Numbered from the stretch's first letter, positions 1 through 7,993 are shown. The stretch is 64,000 nt of DNA from Shimazuella soli (GCF_022511585.1 NZ_JAKWBN010000008.1:62001-126000); one strand, 5' to 3'. Notes: generated from the letters alone by a model not told the origin. Numbers and translations: made by a program.

Positions 1-482
1 TATTTTGGTTGCAGGAAGCACGTTCTCGTGTGTTTGTCGTAGCTACTGCAAATGATGTTTCTAAACTTCCCCCTGAACTATTACGGCGTGGTCGTTTTGA
101 TGAGCTGTTTTTTGTGGATTTACCAACTCCAGAGGAACGAAAAGATATTATAAATATTTATATACATCGTGGTTTAAAACGAAGTTTAGATGACAGATTA
201 TTAGATGAGTTAGTTCGTCTATCAGATGGATTTGCAGGAGCTGATATCGAATCCGCTGTACGTGATGTCGTTAAACAAGCATTTCTCAATGGAGATACTT
301 CTATCACAGTCGATCTCTTTCGTCGTAGCTTTCAAAATGTGGTACCACTTTCCCAAACAAGCCCCGAGCAAATCAAAGCCATCCGAAAGTGGGGAAGGGA
401 AAGAGCTGTGCCTGCTTCCGGAAAACCAATTGTAGATGATGATACAGATTTAAGTCAGATTCGAAGTATATTGTTCCCTTAA
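1..482 (+). CDS. AAA+ ATPase, Ycf46-like, C-terminal part only
   Basis: The reading frame is open from the window edge (codons begin at base 3), so the gene starts outside. The visible part is the end of an AAA+ module: a sensor-1 stretch (VFVVATAN), the arginine-finger region ([16 protein letters not shown]) and a lid domain containing [14 protein letters not shown]. The WLQE lead-in and the DLPTPEER context resemble the Ycf46-type AAA family of cyanobacteria, plastids and Firmicutes, whose exact role is poorly defined. FtsH-like or other classical AAA proteins share these motifs, but no zinc-protease domain follows. The C-terminus is short and polar. A perfect hairpin terminator follows about 100 bases downstream. 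Confidence 0.8.
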   Translation, partial: FWLQEARSRVFVVATANDVSKLPPELLRRGRFDELFFVDLPTPEERKDIINIYIHRGLKRSLDDRLLDELVRLSDGFAGADIESAVRDVVKQAFLNGDTSITVDLFRRSFQNVVPLSQTSPEQIKAIRKWGRERAVPASGKPIVDDDTDLSQIRSILFP

Positions 483-580
483 AATTATCTGTAATTATTT
501 AAAAATAAAGTTGAAATTTTTATTTATTAGTTTTATTCTAGAAGAAGGTAAAATCATTTTAAAAGAAGGCAAAATAGGAG

Positions 581-610
581 AAAAAATACCGCTTCACAGC
601 GGTATTTTTT
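581..610 (+). terminator. Rho-independent terminator after the AAA ATPase gene
   Basis: A perfect 13-base inverted repeat (581-593 and 598-610, core taccgct/agcggta) has a TCAC loop and ends in six T. It separates the ATPase gene from the permease gene. Confidence 0.85.
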
Positions 611-634
611 CTTAAGAACATGGAGGTGTTTTGT

Positions 635-2071
635 TTGGAAGAAAATAATTTGCATCGTAAGTTGTCTTCTCGTCACATATCTATGCTGGCGATTGGTGGA
701 TCAATTGGTACAGGGCTGTTTCTCGCTAGTGGTTCTGCTATTCATCAAGCCGGTGCAGGCGGTGCAGTACTTGCTTATGCAGTCATTGGAATGATGGTAT
801 TTTTTCTGATGACAAGCTTAGGTGAAATGTCTAGCTATATGCCTGTAACTGGATCATTCAGTACATATTCATCTCGCTTTGTTGATCCTGCACTTGGCTT
901 TGCTATGGGCTGGAATTACTGGTATAACTGGGCGATTACCATCGCAGTAGAATTGTCAGCCGGGGCACTTTTAATGAAGTATTGGTTTCCAAATACACCT
1001 TCTTATGTCTGGAGTTTATTATTTTTAATCGTGTTTGTAATTTTTAATCTCATCTCTGTTCGTGGATTTGGAGAAGCTGAGTTTTGGTTTGCTTTAATTA
1101 AAGTGTTGGCTATTATTGTTTTTATTATTGTGGGTATCTTAATGATTTTTGGTGTGATAGGTGGGTCAGCAGTAGGTTTTTCTAACTTTCATGCTGGGTC
1201 AGGTGCTTTTCATGGCGGTTATTTTACTTTGTTTCAGTTGCTAATTGTAGCGGGTTTCTCTTTCCAAGGAACAGAGCTGGTAGGAGTAACAGCAGGTGAA
1301 AGCAAAGAACCCGGAAAGTCTTTACCAAAAGCAGTGAAGCAAATTTTCTGGCGTATTTTGCTCTTTTATGTTTTAGCATTACTTGTAATCGGTTTCTTAA
1401 TCCCCTCCAATGATCCTAGACTTCTGGGTGGAGATGAAACTCAAATTGCGCTGAGTCCTTTTACGATCGTATTTTCAAAAGCAGGACTGACAGGTGCAGC
1501 TTCTTTTATTAATTTTATTGTATTGACAGCAGTACTTTCCGCAGGTAATTCAGCCATCTATGCATGTACTCGTATGCTTTGGAATCTGTCGAAAGAAAAA
1601 CAAGCACCGAAAAAATTAGGGGAGTTAAATCATCGAGGAGTTCCTGTGTTTGCATTAGTCATAACCGTATTAGTGGGAGGACTTACCTTCTTGTCATCTT
1701 TATATGGGGATGGAAAAGTTTATCTATGGTTACTCAATGCCTCTGGTCTGTCTGGTTTTATCGCATGGCTTGGAATTGCAATTAGTCACTACCGTTTTCG
1801 AAAGGCATGGGTAGCTCAAGGGAAGGATCTAGCCTTACTTCCATACCGCGCACGTTGGTTTCCATTTGGACCCATTTTTGCTGGGGTATTTTGCTTTGTG
1901 ATTATCATTGGTCAAAATATACAAGCATTTACTGGTCCTAGTATTGATTGGCAAGCTGTGCTTGTTTCTTACATTAGTATTCCATTGTTCCTTATTTTAT
2001 ATGGCGTATATAAGTGGAGAAAGAAGACAAAGTATATTCCTTTGCAGAGTGTGAATTTGGACAATGATTAA
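635..2071 (+). CDS. lysP: Lysine-type amino acid permease (APC superfamily)
   Basis: A 12-helix amino acid:proton symporter of the cytoplasmic membrane. It follows the LysP pattern along its length: AIGGSIGTGLF near the start, FLMTSLGEM, GWNYWYNWAITIAVE, SVRGFGEAEFWF, GFSFQGTELVGV, and WLLNASGLSGFIAWLGIAISHYRFR near the end, so lysine uptake is the likely role, although arginine- or histidine-type relatives cannot be excluded. An ATG at 620 is in frame but lies on the ribosome binding site (GGAGGTG), so the TTG at 635 is the chosen start. It appears monocistronic, following a terminator. Confidence 0.85.
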   Translation: MEENNLHRKLSSRHISMLAIGGSIGTGLFLASGSAIHQAGAGGAVLAYAVIGMMVFFLMTSLGEMSSYMPVTGSFSTYSSRFVDPALGFAMGWNYWYNWAITIAVELSAGALLMKYWFPNTPSYVWSLLFLIVFVIFNLISVRGFGEAEFWFALIKVLAIIVFIIVGILMIFGVIGGSAVGFSNFHAGSGAFHGGYFTLFQLLIVAGFSFQGTELVGVTAGESKEPGKSLPKAVKQIFWRILLFYVLALLVIGFLIPSNDPRLLGGDETQIALSPFTIVFSKAGLTGAASFINFIVLTAVLSAGNSAIYACTRMLWNLSKEKQAPKKLGELNHRGVPVFALVITVLVGGLTFLSSLYGDGKVYLWLLNASGLSGFIAWLGIAISHYRFRKAWVAQGKDLALLPYRARWFPFGPIFAGVFCFVIIIGQNIQAFTGPSIDWQAVLVSYISIPLFLILYGVYKWRKKTKYIPLQSVNLDND

Positions 2072-2127
2072 AAAGTAGCATGCATGGGAATTTGATTCAC
2101 CGCAAACACTGATAATGGGTGATAAGA

Positions 2128-2418
2128 ATGAAAGTGTTGCTGGTGATAGGAATCATATTTTTACCACTTTTTCTCTGCTTGTTTCACCGAATATGGCCAA
2201 AACTAGAAGTTTACCTGAATTGTGCTGCTATTGTATCTTTGTTAATCTTTAGTAGCATTGCTTCCATTGGTGTCTATACGATTATTCGTGATCACACGGT
2301 TTTTATGACCAGCATTCATGGGTTGTTTCTCAATCCCTTTTTCTTGATTACTGGTGCTTATTTAGGGTTGTATGTCATCTATCGTCTGTGGCTTATTTTA
2401 GACAGAGAGTGGAAATAG
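2128..2418 (+). CDS. Small membrane protein of unknown function
   Basis: About 96 residues with three hydrophobic segments (roughly residues 2-20, 33-54 and 66-90) and a charged tail ending RLWLILDREWK. I do not recognise the family. The ATG at 2128 sits a proper distance after GGGTGAT; an in-frame GTG at 2119 is an alternative. The gene lies between lysP and a bidirectional terminator, facing the PspA gene, and may be read through from lysP. Confidence 0.6.
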   Translation: MKVLLVIGIIFLPLFLCLFHRIWPKLEVYLNCAAIVSLLIFSSIASIGVYTIIRDHTVFMTSIHGLFLNPFFLITGAYLGLYVIYRLWLILDREWK

Positions 2419-2420
2419 AA

Positions 2421-2446
2421 AAACAGAGGATAAAAATCCTCTGTTT
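2421..2446. terminator. Bidirectional terminator between convergent genes
   Basis: AAACAGAGGA and TCCTCTGTTT form a perfect 10-base stem around a 6-base loop. T-rich sequence on both strands suits termination of the small membrane protein gene and of the convergent PspA gene. Confidence 0.8.
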
Positions 2447-2451
2447 GTTTT

Positions 2452-3078
2452 TTACTGTGCTACTTTTGATTCTTTTAGTTTTTCGATTCGCAAATCGATT
2501 TCATCTAATTCTTCAATCTCATTAGTTTTCGTAATCACTTTTTGATGACCATTCAAGTGATTGATTTCATCGTTGATTCGTTGGAAATCGTTAAGTAATT
2601 CCTCTGATTTTAAGGCTTCAAGTGTTTGGTTGATGCTATGATATGCTTTTGCTCGATTTGCTCTAGCGATCAAACTGTTTTTCTTATCTACGAGATTGAG
2701 GTATTCTCGTTCTAAAGTGTAAAGTTTTTCTTTTAAATCTTCGATTCCAGCTTCTGTTTCTGTAATATATGCGGCATATTCTTCTGTTTTTGCTTGGTAG
2801 TGAACCTTTTCATTGGAAGCTTTTTTGGCTAAAGCTTCTTCTCCGGCTTTTGTTGCGATTTCAGCTTGTTTTTCTCGCTTTATTACCAGCAATTTTGCTT
2901 CTTCTTGTTGTTTTTGAAAGTTTTGGAGATAGCCGATTTGTTTGCTGATCACATCTTTGACGACAAAGATTTCTTTTTCCATATCTTTAATATACTGCTT
3001 TAACATGGATTCTGGATCTTCTATTTCACTGATTACCTGCCGGTAGGTGGATTTAAAAAAACGACGAAAACGTCCCAT
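2452..3078 (-). CDS. PspA/IM30 family membrane-stress protein (LiaH-like)
   Basis: A 208-residue, almost wholly alpha-helical, charged protein with long coiled-coil stretches. It opens with the amphipathic start and the MLKQYIKDMEKEI-type segment typical of PspA/IM30/LiaH. These proteins assemble on the inner face of a damaged membrane. It lies 27 bases downstream of a small membrane protein resembling LiaI, its likely anchor, which reproduces the liaI-liaH arrangement. The ATG at 3078 follows a GGGAGGGAGA-type site. The liaRS-type regulators are not in this window. Confidence 0.85.
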   Translation of the reverse strand: MGRFRRFFKSTYRQVISEIEDPESMLKQYIKDMEKEIFVVKDVISKQIGYLQNFQKQQEEAKLLVIKREKQAEIATKAGEEALAKKASNEKVHYQAKTEEYAAYITETEAGIEDLKEKLYTLEREYLNLVDKKNSLIARANRAKAYHSINQTLEALKSEELLNDFQRINDEINHLNGHQKVITKTNEIEELDEIDLRIEKLKESKVAQ

Positions 3079-3105
3079 TCTTGTTCTCTCCCTCCTATGA
3101 TGAAC

Positions 3106-3480
3106 CTAGTTATGTTTATTTTTCTCTACAAAGGCTTTCCAATCAGCGTCAAAGCTGTTGTCAAAAGTATGCTTGGAAATAGTTGCCCCCGAAATGCTAG
3201 TTGAGGATGGCTGATCGAGTAATTTCCATCCGAAATAGAGCAAGGTCCCGCTGATGAGTAAAGCGAATAGCAAAGGTACGATAAACAAACAACATATCGC
3301 TGCTATTCCCAAAATAAGATAAGAAACATTTTTCTCTTGTCTTGTATGGGCATGCTTTAATTTTTTTACTCCATAAAATGCAAGACTTGCCATTAGTGCC
3401 AAGAGGAAAATGCGTCCGAAGTGGACAAGCAGCACCATGGAACCAATGGCAAGTAGGATAATCCCAGCAACTTTTTTCAT
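3106..3480 (-). CDS. LiaI-like small membrane protein, partner of the PspA protein
   Basis: About 124 residues beginning MKKVAGIILLAIG, with three or four membrane helices and a soluble tail rich in Ser, Asp and Lys. The frame extends to 3540, but AAAGGAGGG just before the ATG at 3480 decides the start. It is the first gene of a two-gene operon with the PspA-like gene. The LiaI assignment rests on size, topology and context rather than a sequence motif. A palindrome resembling a LiaR/CesR box lies about 90 bases upstream. Confidence 0.65.
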   Translation of the reverse strand: MKKVAGIILLAIGSMVLLVHFGRIFLLALMASLAFYGVKKLKHAHTRQEKNVSYLILGIAAICCLFIVPLLFALLISGTLLYFGWKLLDQPSSTSISGATISKHTFDNSFDADWKAFVEKNKHN

Positions 3481-3567
3481 CTTGTTCCCTCCTTTGCTGT
3501 TGTTGCTAGCATTAGCATATGATAGTTGGAAGTGAATCAAAACGACCTAGAGGTTTAACTTTATCTA

Positions 3568-3579
3568 AGACTTTAGTCT
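3568..3579 (-). promoter_or_regulatory. Palindrome resembling a LiaR/VraR/CesR box
   Basis: AGACTTTAGTCT is a perfect palindrome in the 230-base gap upstream of the LiaI-like gene. It resembles, from memory, the inverted repeats bound by LiaR/CesR/VraR regulators upstream of liaIH-type genes. A possible promoter (TTTTGA, 17 bases, TATGCT on the minus strand) lies between it and the start codon. I see nothing else in the 3481-3690 gap. Confidence 0.45.
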
Positions 3580-3690
3580 CATTTCAGATTAAGATAGATA
3601 TCATTTTGTATTCGATGTAAAGTGAGCTTTTACCTGTTTTTTTGTATTTGAAACATACAGATAAATCTTTTATATAACATAAACGAGAAA

Positions 3691-3712
3691 AGCAGTGGAT
3701 TATTCCACTGCT
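3691..3712 (-). terminator. Terminator of the CAP-domain gene
   Basis: AGCAGTGGA and TCCACTGCT pair around a 4-base loop, overlapping the stop codon of the minus-strand gene. A short interrupted T-run follows on that strand. Confidence 0.6.
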
Positions 3713-4206
3713 TACCCTTTAAATTGTTGGGTCCAATACGTCCCGTATTCTCCCCCGCCTTCTGCATACCCTACCCCAATATGAGTGTAGTTGGGGCTTA
3801 AGATATTTTCTCGATGCGGTTCGCTCTTCATCCAGCCATCCATCGCTTCTTCTGGTGTTTTGTATCCAGCTCCGATGTTTTCACCACAATATCTGTAATC
3901 TACCCCTTCTTTTTTCATATGGTCACAAGGTTTTCCATAAGTAGGGGAGGTGTGATCAAAATAATTTTTATCCCGCATATCTTCTGATTTTTGACGAGCT
4001 AATTGGCTAAGTTTTATGTCCAATTTTAGTGGATCTAAATTGCGTTTTTTTCGCTCTTCATTTACTAAGTTTATTACTTCTTGTTCGTATTTGGAGACAG
4101 TGTATTCTTGTTTTGGATTGACAGTTTGAGCATAGGTCGCGGGGGTAAGAGAGAATAGGCTGATGAATAAAGAAAGAGTTAGCAGAAATGAAAATATTCT
4201 TTGCAA
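3712..4206 (-). CDS. Secreted CAP/SCP-domain protein (YkwD-like)
   Basis: A signal peptide covers about the first 26 residues (hydrophobic core LLTLSLFISLFSL, probable cleavage after TYA). A CAP domain follows: VINLVNEERKKRNLDPL, LSQLARQKSEDM, YFDHTSPTYG, GENIGAGYKTPEEA, GWMKSEPHRENILSPNYTHIGVGY. Bacillus relatives such as YkwD are exported, with no settled enzymatic activity. The frame opens at 4245, but AAAGGGG eight bases before the TTG at 4206 decides the start. Confidence 0.85.
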   Translation of the reverse strand: MQRIFSFLLTLSLFISLFSLTPATYAQTVNPKQEYTVSKYEQEVINLVNEERKKRNLDPLKLDIKLSQLARQKSEDMRDKNYFDHTSPTYGKPCDHMKKEGVDYRYCGENIGAGYKTPEEAMDGWMKSEPHRENILSPNYTHIGVGYAEGGGEYGTYWTQQFKG

Positions 4207-4396
4207 TGGAATAACCCCTTTCTGTTTATATGGGAATATCTCCATTATAAAGAAAATTAGAACTATTTAGGTGGCGAAAAGATTAACAAATCTATTTCTT
4301 TTTTACATTTTTTTCTTTTGTTTTAGGTGCAGTTTAAAGAGTTGTTTGCATTTGGGATCGCATTTCTTACACATACGATCCCGTTGTTTATACAGC

Positions 4397-5170
4397 TTAT
4401 AGATTCAGATCAAACCCAACACAAAGATAGCTGAGGCTGCCTAGTTCATAGCCTTGAAACAATACAGATGCTTCAGAAGAACATGCCCCTGCGGTGATCA
4501 AAAAAGGAACAAAATGTTCAGGTCTAGGGACTGCTCGCTCTGCATGGGGAGCTTGTGAAGCATAGTGAAACAATGCTTCTTTATTTTGGGTTGTGATTTG
4601 ATCGATGAGCCATTGGTCAAATTGTATTGCCCATTGTTCAGGCTCTTTTTGATCCCAGTTTAAGATGTGAAGATTGTGTACCGTAGAGCCACTGCCAATC
4701 AGCAAGATATCATGTTTGGCTAATCCACGGAGCGCTTCGCCGATCTGATACTGCTCTTCTGCTGGCAGGAATGGATTAACAGATGCTTGTACTACTGGGA
4801 TAGTAGCATCAGGGTAAAGGTGTTTGAGCAATGTCCAACTCCCATGATCTAGACCTCGATCAGTATCCAATTTTGTGGTGATGCCTTTATTTGAAAGGAG
4901 TTGCTGGGTAAGTTTTACTACTTCCGTAGAGCCTTTTGCAGGATAAGTGATCTGGTACATTTCATCTGGGAAACCGCCAAAATCATAGATCATTTTATAT
5001 GTTTCATCATGGCAGGATAGTGTTAGTACTTCACTTTCCCAATGTGCAGTAAAAAGGACAATGGCTTTTGGTCGTTTAAGCTCTTGTCCAAGCTTATGTA
5101 GAAATTTGGTATAACTATCCTCTCGAATGGCAATAAGAGGAGAACCGTGAGACAGGAAAAGGGATGACAT
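4397..5170 (-). CDS. Class III extradiol dioxygenase, DODA/LigB family
   Basis: A 257-residue cytoplasmic protein with the DODA (YgiD-like) pattern: FLSHGSP with His8, FTAHWE with His43, RGLDHGSW with His109, IGSGSTVHNL, and RPEHFVPF near residue 215. The first three histidines are the expected metal and substrate ligands. Family members cleave catechol-type rings, but the physiological substrate in Firmicutes is unclear. The ATG at 5170 follows AAAAGGAGCTC. The gene is monocistronic and divergent from the TPR gene. Confidence 0.82.
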   Translation of the reverse strand: MSSLFLSHGSPLIAIREDSYTKFLHKLGQELKRPKAIVLFTAHWESEVLTLSCHDETYKMIYDFGGFPDEMYQITYPAKGSTEVVKLTQQLLSNKGITTKLDTDRGLDHGSWTLLKHLYPDATIPVVQASVNPFLPAEEQYQIGEALRGLAKHDILLIGSGSTVHNLHILNWDQKEPEQWAIQFDQWLIDQITTQNKEALFHYASQAPHAERAVPRPEHFVPFLITAGACSSEASVLFQGYELGSLSYLCVGFDLNL

Positions 5171-5343
5171 GGGTGAGCTCCTTTTTATATTCTAGTTTCC
5201 CCGAATGATCGAAAAAGCAAACCGTTATTTCCTTGTGATTTGCTAAAGAAAGGTCTGATTCTTTCCCATTGGAATGCTGTTTGGTAAGGTAAGAACACCC
5301 AATTTCATGGTATAATGGAATCGGAAGGGGTCAGAAAAATAAA

Positions 5344-5955
5344 ATGAGATTATCGAAATTAAAAGAGAAATTACCAAATCTATCGCATTATATGCAATAC
5401 AATCCAGCTCAATTTCTCCGCGAACAGCCAGTGGATGAAGGGGAGTTGAAAGCTGTTTTAGAAGAAGCAAATACATATCTCAGACAAGTGTTACAAGAAC
5501 CAAAAGTCGATCCGCAAGTGTTGATTTTCCTCTATAGTTACCTCGGCAATGGTTATCGGGTATTATATCAAACTTCTAAAGCAGTACAGTATTTGGAAAA
5601 GGCTTTAGAGTTGACCAAACAAGAGGAAGATTTACAGGGTGAGCTGCGAGCCCTGATACGACTTGGGGAAGCGTTTAAATATGATGAGAGACATGAAGCA
5701 GCCTTAGCTTGCTTTGAACAAGCCTTAGCGATCAGCAGCTACAAAGATTTAGAGAACTATCGGGACTATGCACTACAACATATGGGGAAATGTTTACTGG
5801 AATTAGGAGAGTATGAAAATGCGATCCTGCGCTTTGAAGAAGCGCTCGATCTGAGGAAAAAGAAAAACAATCCATCGCTTATTTTAGCAACAGAAACAGC
5901 CATTGTCATGGCTCATATTATGAAAGATGAGGAAGGGAGTACGCCAAGTTTATAA
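5344..5955 (+). CDS. TPR-repeat protein
   Basis: 203 residues with at least three tetratricopeptide repeats (about residues 64-175), for example ALACFEQALAISSYKDLENY and CLLELGEYENAILRFEEALD. No signal peptide or catalytic domain is visible, so it is probably a cytoplasmic scaffold. An extended -10 (TGGTATAAT, 5308-5316) lies just upstream. Its last codons overlap the end of a convergent gene. Confidence 0.75.
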   Translation: MRLSKLKEKLPNLSHYMQYNPAQFLREQPVDEGELKAVLEEANTYLRQVLQEPKVDPQVLIFLYSYLGNGYRVLYQTSKAVQYLEKALELTKQEEDLQGELRALIRLGEAFKYDERHEAALACFEQALAISSYKDLENYRDYALQHMGKCLLELGEYENAILRFEEALDLRKKKNNPSLILATETAIVMAHIMKDEEGSTPSL

Positions 5956-6363
5956 CATTTGGGGATAGAGAAGGCGGAATTGCTCAATGACTGCTGTGTA
6001 ATCTATTTCTAGAATGTCTAAAAGTTGTCCATTTTGTAAATAGAAGAAATAGGGAGTGTGTTTTTCTGTTTTGGAATAATACATGCCAACCAGTTGATCT
6101 TGAAAATCAAAAGTAGCGCCTAAGATTACGGCTATTTCGCTATCATCTTCTGTCAGCAAAACTTGAAAAAAATAAGGCTCCAGTTCGTCCAATAAACGTT
6201 CCCGATATGTTTCACCTGGATAGCGAAGGGTGAGAGTATCGGGTGTTTCTGTGTCTACAAGGTAAATGTCTTTTCGTGATTCTTTGTCCCATATGATCAG
6301 GGCATGCTGGACTTGGTGATGAGAAAAGAGATATTGATGACTCGTGGCAAATTTTATATGCAA
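5950..6363 (-). CDS. Hypothetical protein
   Basis: About 137 residues, soluble, rich in aromatic and acidic residues, ending in an IEQFRLLYPQML segment. No recognised domain. The frame extends to an ATG at 6390, but AAAGGAG lies eight bases before a TTG at 6363, so the shorter start is preferred. Its stop codon overlaps the end of the convergent TPR gene, leaving no room for a separate terminator. Confidence 0.6.
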   Translation of the reverse strand: MHIKFATSHQYLFSHHQVQHALIIWDKESRKDIYLVDTETPDTLTLRYPGETYRERLLDELEPYFFQVLLTEDDSEIAVILGATFDFQDQLVGMYYSKTEKHTPYFFYLQNGQLLDILEIDYTAVIEQFRLLYPQML

Positions 6364-6389
6364 GGCAAATGCTCCTTTCAAGTACTGCA

Positions 6390-6427
6390 CCCGAGCATCT
6401 CCACACTGGCTGTGTGAGTTGCTCGGG
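6390..6427 (-). terminator. Two-part hairpin without U-tract after a G+C-rich gene
   Basis: CCCGAGCA (6390-6397) pairs with TGCTCGGG (6420-6427), enclosing a smaller CACAC/GTGTG stem. It lies 11 bases after the stop of the minus-strand gene. No T-run follows, unlike the normal terminators in this window. Confidence 0.55.
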
Positions 6428-6438
6428 CGCTTGCTGAA

Positions 6439-6765
6439 TCAGAGGTCTCCGTTAAGAATCCTGCTGATCCAGTTTTCCTTTGCCTCCTTTACAGGAGACT
6501 TGGGCGCGTTCTGCATCCGCTCATGCTGGATGACGTCCAGCATAGCGGCGATCGCTCCTTCGAGAGTACCGAGGGAATCCCCTATCCCGCGCACCATCTG
6601 GAGCAGAGTGTTGAGCTGCTCGACAGACTCGGGCAGGTTCGGGAGACCGACCGTAGCGCTGACGTAAACCAGAGCGTTCTGGAACGTCTCGTTATCGGTC
6701 AGCTTCTCCTCTGGGTGGAACGTCTTCAGGTTCTCCTGAAGGGCGTCGACAGCGTGTGACAGCAT
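6439..6765 (-). CDS. G+C-rich small gene, unknown function
   Basis: 108 residues from the ATG at 6765, which follows AAAGGAC; the frame runs further upstream but into A+T-rich non-coding-like sequence. The product looks helical and soluble, with no motif I recognise. One 60-base stretch counted by hand (6541-6600) is about 62 percent G+C, far above the flanking genes, which suggests recent acquisition. A plausible minus-strand promoter (TTGGAA, 18 bases, TATACT) lies in 6790-6845. The gene has its own G+C-rich hairpin downstream. Confidence 0.6.
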   Translation of the reverse strand: MLSHAVDALQENLKTFHPEEKLTDNETFQNALVYVSATVGLPNLPESVEQLNTLLQMVRGIGDSLGTLEGAIAAMLDVIQHERMQNAPKSPVKEAKENWISRILNGDL

Positions 6766-6872
6766 GTGCCGTCCTTTCAATGTGCTAGCGATTGCTATGC
6801 CTTGCACTTTAAGTATATGCCAAATATTTGTTTTTTTCCAATAGGTAGGGTCAAATGTTGATTGAAACACGC

Positions 6873-6910
6873 GGCGCCCGAGCTTGTACGTGAGTACATG
6901 CCCGGGCGCC
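6873..6910 (-). terminator. Two-part hairpin without U-tract after the next G+C-rich gene
   Basis: GGCGCCCG (6873-6880) pairs with CGGGCGCC (6903-6910) and encloses a TGTAC/GTACA stem. The architecture matches the hairpin at 6390-6427. It follows the stop codon at 6936 on the minus strand. Confidence 0.55.
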
Positions 6911-6935
6911 TCTGCCTGTATGACTAATGGAGCAT

Positions 6936-7301
6936 TTAGTAGTCAGAGAAGCAGCTTCTCCTCCAGAGCGATGTGGGGGAATTGTTGTTTTGATAAGCGA
7001 CTCGCAGAACTTGCAGTCGTTTGTTGATCGCATCCAGAGCCCAGTCAATACGGCCATTTATCCGGATGAGTATGAGAAACTGCATGTCTGGTACCGTATT
7101 TAGCACCTCAACGATAAACCGGACTTTCAGGTGCAATGGGAGGTCAAGCAGCGGCCAATCTGCCCTCTCTTGAACACCATGCCTCTTCAGTTCCCGGAGT
7201 GCAACATCAGCTGCACGCTCCAAATCGCCATCCTGAGGAATTTCGTGATGATTGGAGAATTCTTTCGACAGGAAAGAGCGGATGTAAGGGTTAGGGCTCA
7301 T
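6936..7301 (-). CDS. Hypothetical protein in a G+C-rich cluster
   Basis: 121 residues beginning MSPNPYIRSFLSKEF, mostly soluble, with LDLPLHLKVRFIVEVLNTV in the middle and a Trp/Arg-rich end. No recognised family. The ATG at 7301 has a modest AGGTAGAGGT site. Upstream A+T-rich DNA contains TATAAT-like sequence on the minus strand near 7355-7365. Base composition is intermediate between host genes and the neighbouring G+C-rich genes. Confidence 0.55.
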   Translation of the reverse strand: MSPNPYIRSFLSKEFSNHHEIPQDGDLERAADVALRELKRHGVQERADWPLLDLPLHLKVRFIVEVLNTVPDMQFLILIRINGRIDWALDAINKRLQVLRVAYQNNNSPTSLWRRSCFSDY

Positions 7302-7479
7302 GGTGGACCTCTACCTTTTGCCTGTTATATTGGAGTCTGCAAGTTCGATAATCTTATGTATTATTATAGGGTGATTTTTATATAATGACTATATTTTTTT
7401 GTAATTATAAATTAGATGCATGAGATGAAGAGTATTTTTAAAAATAGTTATATGAAAATTACATATATATCTGTTTGTC

Positions 7480-7509
7480 TTGTCAAAAGGTTTGTAGTGT
7501 TGCTACAAT
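7480..7509 (+). promoter_or_regulatory. Promoter of the 52-residue basic protein gene
   Basis: TTGTCA (7480-7485), an 18-base spacer and TACAAT (7504-7509) lie about 57 bases before the start codon. The rest of 7302-7479 is A+T-rich with no other visible signal. Confidence 0.6.
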
Positions 7510-7519
7510 ATAAATAACC

Positions 7520-7542
7520 GATGAGAACATCATGTTCGCATC
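7520..7542 (+). promoter_or_regulatory. Palindrome between promoter and start codon
   Basis: GAACA-TCA-TGTTC (7525-7537) is flanked by GATG and CATC. It could be an operator or an mRNA hairpin in the 5' leader. It resembles a LexA site, but the half-sites are separated by five bases instead of four. Confidence 0.4.
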
Positions 7543-7565
7543 ATTACCTCCAGGAGTTTTCTTCC

Positions 7566-7724
7566 ATGGCACGTTCCGTTTTCACCGGTGGTTCCGCGAT
7601 CCCCAAGGGTCCCCTCCCCAAGAACGCCATCGTCGGTGGCAGGCGGGTTCCCGTCCAGCCGACGAAGGAGCAGCGGCTGAGGGCCTCGCTCTCCAAGCTG
7701 ATCAAGATGAACGAGGTGCGGTAG
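7566..7724 (+). CDS. 52-residue basic protein, G+C-rich gene
   Basis: The predicted product begins MARSVFTGGSAIPKGPLPKN and ends SLSKLIKMNEVR. It is strongly basic (many Arg and Lys), with a Gly/Pro-rich first half and an amphipathic helical second half. I do not recognise it. CAGGAG precedes the ATG by about 11 bases. The coding part is about 65-68 percent G+C in a hand-counted line, yet the promoter upstream is A+T-rich. A perfect hairpin follows, so it looks like a self-contained unit. Confidence 0.6.
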   Translation: MARSVFTGGSAIPKGPLPKNAIVGGRRVPVQPTKEQRLRASLSKLIKMNEVR

Positions 7725-7791
7725 TCCAACGACCGTTGTGAGATGAGCTCCTCGATGAGTTGAGTTCCGTCCTGGAACAACTAACTGGAGC

Positions 7792-7819
7792 GCCGGTCAC
7801 AGAGCAATCTGTGACCGGC
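7792..7819 (+). terminator. Perfect 12-base hairpin with GCAA tetraloop, no U-tract
   Basis: GCCGGTCACAGA and TCTGTGACCGGC pair perfectly around GCAA. It follows the basic-protein gene and is not followed by a T-run. Confidence 0.65.
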
Positions 7820-7851
7820 ACCCAAATGCAAATAATCAAATTTCCCATAGA

Positions 7852-7885
7852 AAGCCGTCAAAACCTCACTAGGTATTGACGGCTT
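7852..7885 (+). terminator. Second hairpin, terminator-like
   Basis: AAGCCGTCAA and TTGACGGCTT form a perfect 10-base stem with a 14-base loop, followed only by CGTTTG. It may be a backup terminator. Confidence 0.45.
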
Positions 7886-7993
7886 CGTTTGTGATGAATT
7901 AAATAATTCTAAAAATAGTTTTGCCTCTTATAAGATGTTTTTACTCCCGCTTTTTTGGTATACTAAGCCTGTTATAAGAGGGGAGGGTCCTTG

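Noticed and set aside
6344-6759. Plus-strand ORFs over the G+C-rich genes near 6.5 kb
   Set aside because: They lack ribosome binding sites and are opposite to better-supported minus-strand genes whose hairpins lie on the expected side.
7520-7542. LexA (SOS) box
   Set aside because: GAAC and GTTC are separated by five bases instead of the four of the Bacillus LexA site.
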